Source: Treponema sp.
Lineage (GTDB): Bacteria; Spirochaetota; Spirochaetia; Treponematales; Breznakiellaceae
Length of the DNA stretch: 10,442 nucleotides
Assembly: GCA_031274565.1 (NCBI GenBank)
Contig: JAISPY010000006.1
Location: 1 to 10,442 of the forward strand
Reading direction: 5' to 3'
Shown here one piece after another: positions 1 to 4,236 of this stretch. Positions within the stretch are counted from its first letter, which is position 1. Each line of letters begins with the position of its first letter. The position numbers and the translations under genes were made by a program. Below the pieces are notes generated by a model. It saw only the letters and a program-made list of their open reading frames with translations, made no database searches and was not told where the DNA came from.

Positions 1-16
1 ATAGCATAAAAAAATA

Positions 17-45
17 TTGACATTCTTTTATCGAGGTAGTATTAT
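17..45 (+). promoter_or_regulatory. metY: sigma70-type promoter of metY
   Basis: A perfect -35 hexamer TTGACA (17-22) is followed after 17 bp by TATTAT (40-45), one mismatch from the -10 consensus. Transcription would begin near position 52, giving a leader of about 104 nt before metY. It is the best promoter match in the window and sits in AT-rich sequence. The start site is inferred, not measured. Confidence 0.75.
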
Positions 46-71
46 TCCTAGTATAACGATAAGGTTAATAA

Positions 72-138
72 GTTGTATATGTCGGCATCGTATCCGCGTT
101 GCCTGAGTTGTGAAGTTGGTTCACCGGGCATATACTAC
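72..138 (+). promoter_or_regulatory. candidate structured leader RNA (three-way junction) of metY
   Basis: The 5' leader can fold into three helices. P1 pairs 75-83 with 127-135 (nine pairs, one of them G-U) and extends by 72-73 with 137-138 past one U-U mismatch. P2 pairs 84-90 with 97-103, with one mismatch and a 6-nt loop. P3 pairs 104-109 with 118-123, but three of its six pairs are G-U. P1/P2 and P2/P3 abut with no unpaired base, and only 124-126 remain free in the junction. The element ends just before the ribosome binding site (143-149). It does not match the SAM-I or SAM-II signatures I know. A cis-regulatory RNA controlling a methionine gene is an inference; a chance fold is possible, above all for P3. 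Confidence 0.35.
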
Positions 139-142
139 CAAA

Positions 143-149
143 TAAGGAG
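143..149 (+). promoter_or_regulatory. metY: ribosome binding site of metY
   Basis: TAAGGAG lies 6 nt before the ATG at 156 and fixes this start. It is the strongest Shine-Dalgarno match in the window and directly follows the foldable leader. Confidence 0.8.
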
Positions 150-155
150 TTTATC

Positions 156-1451
156 ATGGCGTCTAAAACCAAGAGCGATCTATGGGCCTTTGAAACCAAG
201 CAGCTACACATAGGCCAGGAAGAGCCGGATCCCGCAAGCGATGCCCGGGCAGTACCGATCTATCAGACCACGTCTTATGTGTTTCATAATTCCGCCCATG
301 CGGCTGCCCGCTTCGGGCTGCGGGATCCGGGTAACATCTACAACCGGCTCACCAATTCAACCCAAGAGGTGCTGGAAAAACGCATCGCCGCGCTGGAAGG
401 GGGCGTTGCCGGTCTAGCCCTGGCATCAGGGGCGGCGGCAGTTACCTATAGCTTCCTCAACCTCGCCCAGGCAGGGGATCATATTGTTTCAGCTAAGACC
501 ATCTATGGGGGTACCTACAACCTTTTGGCCCACACGCTGCCCCTCTACGGCATCACCACTACCTTTGTAGACCCTGAAGAAAAAGACAGTTTTGTCCGGG
601 CCATACAGCCCAACACCAAGGCCATCTTCATCGAGACCCTGGGGAACCCCAACTCGAACATCATTGATATTGAGGCCCTGGCTACGCTGGCTCACCTCCA
701 TAAGATCCCCCTGGTGGTGGATGCGACGTTTACCACCCCCTACCTGCTCCGGCCCATCGAGTACGGCGCGGATGTGGTTATCCACTCGGCCACCAAGTTC
801 ATTGGCGGCCACGGTACCAGCCTGGGAGGTATCATCGTAGACAGCGGCAAATTCGACTGGGAGGCCAGCGGTAAGTTCCCGGGGATCACCGACCCTTGCC
901 CCAGTTACCACGGCATCTCCTTTGTCAAAGCCGCAGGCCCCGCCGCCTTCATCGTGCGGATCCGAGCTATCCTGCTCCGGGACACCGGCGCATCGATCTC
1001 CCCATTTAACGCCTTCCTCTTGCTCCAGGGGGTGGAAACCCTTTCCCTCCGGGTGGAGCGGCATGTGGAGAACACCCTCAAGGTTATCGAATACCTCAAG
1101 ACCCAGCCCAAGGTGCTCAAGATACACCATCCCTCCCTGCCGGATGATCCCAGTTATGGGCTTTATAAAAAATACTTCCCCCAAGGGGCAGCTTCGATTT
1201 TCACCTTTGAAATCCAGGGAGGGGCCCAGGAAGCTCAAGACTTCATCGACCGGCTTCAGATTTTCTCCCTCCTGGCGAATGTAGCGGATGTGAAGTCCCT
1301 GGTCATTCACCCGGCCAGTACCACCCATTCTCAGCTCAGTGACGCGGAACTCTTGGACCAAGGGATCAAGCCGAACACAGTACGGCTTTCTATTGGTACG
1401 GAGAACATCAAGGATATTATCGCGGACTTGGATCAGGCCTTTGGGTCCTAA
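156..1451 (+). CDS. metY: O-acetylhomoserine sulfhydrylase (aminocarboxypropyltransferase), PLP-dependent
   Basis: This cytoplasmic PLP enzyme makes homocysteine from O-acetylhomoserine and sulfide in direct-sulfhydrylation methionine synthesis. The 431 residues fit the usual length of the MetY branch of the Cys/Met-metabolism PLP family, which is longer than the MetB/MetC branch at about 380-400. Visible landmarks are the N-terminal FETKQLHIGQ segment typical of MetY, the IYNRLTNST motif (61-69, family Tyr and Arg contacting the PLP phosphate), SGAAA (91-95), D189 as the expected partner of the pyridine nitrogen, and the Schiff-base lysine K214 in HSATKFIGGHG. The C-terminal substrate-binding region around VADVKSLVIHPASTTH is intact. 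The start is backed by a strong ribosome binding site. The gene is monocistronic, with its own promoter, a structured leader and a terminator. Specificity for acetylhomoserine rather than another O-acyl substrate is a family inference. Confidence 0.95.
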   Translation: MASKTKSDLWAFETKQLHIGQEEPDPASDARAVPIYQTTSYVFHNSAHAAARFGLRDPGNIYNRLTNSTQEVLEKRIAALEGGVAGLALASGAAAVTYSFLNLAQAGDHIVSAKTIYGGTYNLLAHTLPLYGITTTFVDPEEKDSFVRAIQPNTKAIFIETLGNPNSNIIDIEALATLAHLHKIPLVVDATFTTPYLLRPIEYGADVVIHSATKFIGGHGTSLGGIIVDSGKFDWEASGKFPGITDPCPSYHGISFVKAAGPAAFIVRIRAILLRDTGASISPFNAFLLLQGVETLSLRVERHVENTLKVIEYLKTQPKVLKIHHPSLPDDPSYGLYKKYFPQGAASIFTFEIQGGAQEAQDFIDRLQIFSLLANVADVKSLVIHPASTTHSQLSDAELLDQGIKPNTVRLSIGTENIKDIIADLDQAFGS

Positions 1452-1465
1452 TTAAAAGCGGTAAA

Positions 1466-1495
1466 CCCCCGGCAAAGCCGGGGGCGTTTGTTTTT
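1466..1495 (+). terminator. rho-independent terminator of metY, possibly bidirectional
   Basis: A perfect 8-bp GC stem (1466-1473 with 1477-1484) closes an AAA loop and is followed by CG and a T-rich run to 1495. It lies 14 bp after the metY stop. On the opposite strand the same hairpin is followed by TTTACCGCTTTTAATT, so it may also stop the convergent WecA-like transcript. Confidence 0.85.
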
Positions 1496-1510
1496 GGACA
1501 GGTATGAAGC

Positions 1511-1528
1511 TGGGGGACTCGGCCCCCA
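1511..1528. terminator. second GC hairpin between the convergent genes
   Basis: TGGGGG (1511-1516) and CCCCCA (1523-1528) form a perfect 6-bp stem with a 6-nt loop. It lies 20 bp past the WecA-like stop codon and 26 bp before the main terminator in that direction. It has no adjacent T-run, so it is at best an auxiliary or 3'-end-stabilising hairpin for the minus-strand message. Confidence 0.4.
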
Positions 1529-1548
1529 CCGATGGTGCAGGGGAGCAA

Positions 1549-2601
1549 TTATTGATCCCGGTCAATGGATCGCTTCGCCTGTATCCGGGTAACCGCATGG
1601 CTGGTATAGTGAATAACCGCAAAAAACACCGCGATAGCTCCAAAAGCCACACCGAGTACGATAAAACCCCGTACCCCCTCAAGCCACAGCACCGCTAAAA
1701 GCGAAATTCCGCACAGCCCAGCCTGAATAGTGGCTACCACTACCAGAATGCTCTTTGTGGTGTACCCCATCTGCATCAGTTTGTGGTGGAGATGCCGCTT
1801 ATCCGGCGTAAAAAACGACCGGCCCTCCCGGGTTCGCCGCCATATTGCCGCAATCGTATCCAACAGGGGAATCGAACTCAGTACCGCCACCATTGGAACC
1901 AGGTTGTAGGTAAGCCCTGCAGGACTTTTGAGCAGGGGTAAGGCCCCTATCATAAAACCCAGAAACTGACTCCCCCCATCTCCCATGAAGATCCGCGCCG
2001 GGGGCCTATTATACACGAGAAAACCCACAATACCAGCCCCCAGCATGAACGCCAGCGCGCCATCAACCGGCTCTCCTTTCAGGCATACTACCAGTCCGAA
2101 GGTCAGCAGGACGCTGAGGGATAAGGTCCCGCAGAGGGCATCCACCCCGTCAATCAGGTTAAAGGCATTACTCATCGAAATAAGCCAACAGAAGGTAATA
2201 ACCGAACCCATACTGCCCAGATCCAGCGGACCTATCCGGGTTAGGTGAATCCCAAACACCAGGGGAATAAGGCTCGCTCCGCATTGGCCCAGCAACTTGT
2301 ACCGTGCGGGTAATTCATACAAGTCATCCAGCAAGCCCAGGAAAAAGACCAGCATTCCTCCCGCAAAGAGCGGGAGATAGGCGCTCAGATGGTTTCCCTG
2401 AACCTTCCAAAGATAGAGTACCGCGGATACCAGAAAGACCGGCACGAATCCAAGGCTTCCCAGCCGTGGAATAGCCCCGGAGTGCACTTTCCGGCTATTG
2501 ACCTTGTCATACCATCCCTGTTTTCTACAGAGATGTATAACCAAGGGAATCAATGCCACCGTAAGCCCGCAGGACGCCAGCGCATAACCAAAGATGCGAA
2601 T
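1549..2601 (-). CDS. WecA/TagO-type polyprenyl-phosphate N-acetylhexosamine-1-phosphate transferase
   Basis: This integral membrane enzyme moves a sugar-1-phosphate from a UDP-sugar to undecaprenyl phosphate, the first step of polysaccharide or teichoic-type polymer synthesis. Family signatures, numbered from the start at 2601, are RKVHSGAIPRLG (37-48), the catalytic Asp pair LLDDL with D92 and D93, NAFNLIDGVDAL (145-156), FMGDGGS (205-211) and the RHLHHKL histidine motif (269-275). These separate it from the shorter-loop MraY branch. About ten hydrophobic helices are visible. The start is uncertain. The first conventional codon is GTG 2559, but that truncates the first membrane helix. In-frame sequence back to ATT 2601 restores it and is preceded by a purine-rich ribosome binding site, while the in-frame ATG at 2631 is cut off by TAG at 2616-2614. 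It lies downstream of the Wzz-like gene on the same strand, probably co-transcribed. The sugar substrate cannot be told from sequence. Confidence 0.9.
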   Translation of the reverse strand: MRIFGYALASCGLTVALIPLVIHLCRKQGWYDKVNSRKVHSGAIPRLGSLGFVPVFLVSAVLYLWKVQGNHLSAYLPLFAGGMLVFFLGLLDDLYELPARYKLLGQCGASLIPLVFGIHLTRIGPLDLGSMGSVITFCWLISMSNAFNLIDGVDALCGTLSLSVLLTFGLVVCLKGEPVDGALAFMLGAGIVGFLVYNRPPARIFMGDGGSQFLGFMIGALPLLKSPAGLTYNLVPMVAVLSSIPLLDTIAAIWRRTREGRSFFTPDKRHLHHKLMQMGYTTKSILVVVATIQAGLCGISLLAVLWLEGVRGFIVLGVAFGAIAVFFAVIHYTSHAVTRIQAKRSIDRDQ

Positions 2602-2605
2602 AATT

Positions 2606-2615
2606 CCCCTCCCCT
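2606..2615 (-). promoter_or_regulatory. ribosome binding site favouring an ATT start for the WecA-like gene
   Basis: On the minus strand AGGGGAGGGG occupies 2615-2606, just after the TAG at 2616-2614. From the core GGAGG to the ATT at 2601-2599 there are 6 nt, the best spacing. No ATG, GTG or TTG occurs in frame between this site and GTG 2559, which is more than 40 nt away. The ATG at 2631 has no comparable site upstream. Confidence 0.5.
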
Positions 2616-2684
2616 AAAAAAGTAAATTCATAACCCACGGGGACCGCGCACATCCCGAGCAACCCACCAGCCTTAGGAGGTACC

Positions 2685-3704
2685 TCATACGTTCTTACTG
2701 CTTCCCTGCAATTTAGCCATAGCTTCGGGATCCTTTCTGATATTGGAAATCGCATTCATCACAAAGGCCAAGAATACGGAAAAGAACCCCGCCGCAAAGG
2801 TACCAATAATACAGATCATACCGCGACTCGGCCCGGATTTCTGATCCGGAACCTCCGCCATTTCAAGAATTTGAAAGACCGGTTTTTCACTTGCCATGCT
2901 TACCCGTAACAATTCATACTGTACCTTGAGCTGGGCATACACCTGCTTCTGAGTCTCTAATTCCATAGTGATACGACTCTGCTCAAGGGTGATGGCCGGA
3001 ATAGAACCCATCCGTCCTCCTGAAACGACCGAATACTCGAGTTGATGATATTCCTGCTCAAGATTCAGAATCTCCTTATAGGTATTGGCAATATTAATCT
3101 CTAAATTCTGTTTTTCTAATTGATTTTGATCGACCACTAACTCGTTAAACCGTTTTTCCAGGAACAAGACGCAAAAATTAACCACCTCTTGGGCAAACAC
3201 CGGATCTGTATCGGTAAAGCTGATGGTGAAAACCCCGCTCTTTTCATCAAAGGCTGCGGTCAACTGCTTCTTAAGGACCTTGCGGCTTTCCGTCCGGGGG
3301 GATTTTTCAATCTTAATCTTGTACCGGGTTATGAGGTCAAATCGATCCACTACCGCATCCAGCAACGTATTGGTTCCCACTAAATAGATAGCCAACTCAC
3401 TGAAGGTGGGTCCGGTACTTACCCCCGCAAGCCCAGCCAGGCCTCCCAGTCCAGTGGCGCTTAATGCGGCTGCCATCGCGCCCCCAGAAGAAGAAGCGTT
3501 ATTGATGATCATCAAGGCGGTGGGGCTATAGGTATTGGGCAGGGGAGAGTTCTCGGTAGGGAGCACCAGAGAAATAACTGAAAATCCCACCATCCCAACT
3601 ATGGCGATAAGGGTTATCACGAGTATCATCATCCTGCGATGCCAGAGAACCGCAAAAAGATCGATGAGGCTAATTTCGTCATCCTGGTTTTGTTCTTCGT
3701 TCAT
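2685..3704 (-). CDS. Wzz-family polysaccharide chain-length determinant (polysaccharide co-polymerase)
   Basis: This inner-membrane protein is of the family that sets the chain length of O-antigen, enterobacterial common antigen or exopolysaccharide made by Wzx/Wzy systems. The 339 residues show the family layout: a cytoplasmic N-terminus with ISLIDLFAVLWHRR (11-24), a first membrane helix at about 25-48, a long periplasmic region, and a second helix at about 296-318 preceded by the Pro/Gly-rich VPDQKSGPSRG stretch. An Ala/Gly-rich segment (72-98) and a helical, coiled-coil-prone stretch (190-270) lie between. No kinase domain is attached, so it is the Wzz type, not the BY-kinase fusion type. 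It is the first gene of a minus-strand pair with the WecA-like transferase 83 bp downstream, which fits a shared envelope polysaccharide pathway. No Wzy or Wzx is in the window. The start is supported by AAGGA upstream, in a tandemly duplicated unit. Confidence 0.88.
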   Translation of the reverse strand: MNEEQNQDDEISLIDLFAVLWHRRMMILVITLIAIVGMVGFSVISLVLPTENSPLPNTYSPTALMIINNASSSGGAMAAALSATGLGGLAGLAGVSTGPTFSELAIYLVGTNTLLDAVVDRFDLITRYKIKIEKSPRTESRKVLKKQLTAAFDEKSGVFTISFTDTDPVFAQEVVNFCVLFLEKRFNELVVDQNQLEKQNLEINIANTYKEILNLEQEYHQLEYSVVSGGRMGSIPAITLEQSRITMELETQKQVYAQLKVQYELLRVSMASEKPVFQILEMAEVPDQKSGPSRGMICIIGTFAAGFFSVFLAFVMNAISNIRKDPEAMAKLQGSSKNV

Positions 3705-3708
3705 CTGT

Positions 3709-3734
3709 TTTCAATCCTTACTTTCAATCCTTAC
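3709..3734 (-). repeat. perfect 13-bp tandem duplication carrying the Shine-Dalgarno of the Wzz-like gene
   Basis: The 13-mer at 3709-3721 is repeated exactly at 3722-3734. On the minus strand each unit reads GTAAGGATTGAAA, and the proximal copy ends 4 nt before the ATG at 3704. Each unit therefore carries one AAGGA, giving two equivalent ribosome binding sites 13 nt apart, with only the near one well placed. Confidence 0.85.
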
Positions 3735-3852
3735 ACGGTACATGCTCAAGCAACATCGTTCATAGGACAAAACTACCATCTCTCCATAACAGCGAGTTCA
3801 ATGAAAAACCTAACCGCTCTACCCGTTACTATGGTTCAAGAGACCTGAGCTG

Positions 3853-3877
3853 GTTCCAAAATCGGTTATTTTGGAAC
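3853..3877. repeat. perfect 10-bp inverted repeat with 5-bp spacer
   Basis: GTTCCAAAAT (3853-3862) and ATTTTGGAAC (3868-3877) are exact reverse complements around CGGTT. There is no T-run beside it, so it does not look like a terminator. It sits about 150 bp before the Wzz-like start and could be an operator or a leader hairpin. Confidence 0.7.
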
Positions 3878-4064
3878 TGCCTCACCTTCCTCGTCGTTTC
3901 AACGGAGCGGCTCGTTCTTTACCGCGTTATTCCCTGGGGCTGATACAAAAAACGCTCTTTTTAAAATCATGAGACTCACTATTAAACAATACTATAGCAC
4001 ACGCAAGCCGCTCTGTCCAGGATAGACACATCGTATTAATGAAGGGGCGGTTTGGAGGAACTGG

Positions 4065-4103
4065 CCCCTGCATATACTGCTTCTATGGGAAAAAATGCAG
4101 GGG
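4065..4103 (+). repeat. 9-bp GC-rich inverted repeat upstream of valS
   Basis: CCCCTGCAT (4065-4073) and ATGCAGGGG (4095-4103) pair perfectly around a 21-nt loop and are followed by ATTTT. It might be a weak terminator of an upstream plus-strand transcript, an attenuator-like hairpin, or an operator. It precedes the putative valS promoter, so it would not be in a transcript started there. Confidence 0.55.
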
Positions 4104-4126
4104 ATTTTGACGCCTCCTGCGGCTTG

Positions 4127-4155
4127 TTGCACAGTCTTATGCAATCAGGTATTAT
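4127..4155 (+). promoter_or_regulatory. valS: possible sigma70 promoter of valS
   Basis: TATTAT (4150-4155) is the same -10 sequence as at metY. It follows a weak -35, TTGCAC (4127-4132), at exactly 17 bp. The transcript would start near 4162 and carry a leader of about 75 nt. The poor -35 keeps this tentative. Confidence 0.4.
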
Positions 4156-4236
4156 CTGTAATATGAAAATGCGGTACGCTAGGGAAAAATACCTCAGGAT
4201 CGTCATGAAGACGGTTATCATACGGGAGACCAGCGG

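Larger units (their letters stand above)
3735..4236. other. divergent intergenic region between the Wzz-like gene and valS
   Basis: About 500 bp without a convincing gene. It holds an inverted repeat (3853-3877), an AT-rich tract (about 3946-4002), a hairpin (4065-4103) and a possible valS promoter (4127-4155). I could not find a good promoter pointing toward the Wzz-like gene. A 62-codon frame (TTG 4052 to TGA 4240, or 51 codons from ATG 4085) overlaps the valS ATG by ATGA, but it resembles nothing I know and is not called as a gene. No T-box signature was seen. Confidence 0.6.

Noticed and set aside
489..1361. 290-codon open frame on the minus strand inside metY
   Set aside because: It lies wholly antisense to a highly conserved PLP enzyme, resembles no protein family and is explained by codon bias of the real gene.
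2525..2755. 76-codon minus-strand frame across the Wzz/WecA junction, considered as a frameshifted start of the transferase
   Set aside because: Its sequence has no membrane-helix character or family match, while the other frame continues the first helix directly.
3639..3848. Plus-strand frame with a signal-peptide-like hydrophobic stretch and an AQA-type cleavage site
   Set aside because: Its first third is antisense to the N-terminus of the Wzz-like gene, which explains the hydrophobic stretch; there is no ribosome binding site and no recognisable mature domain.
4036..4221. 61-codon minus-strand frame in the valS leader
   Set aside because: No ribosome binding site, no recognisable domain, and it overlaps hairpin and promoter-like sequence.
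3705..4236. T-box riboswitch in front of valS
   Set aside because: The conserved T-box antiterminator sequence and a following terminator were not found, and T-boxes are mainly a Gram-positive feature.
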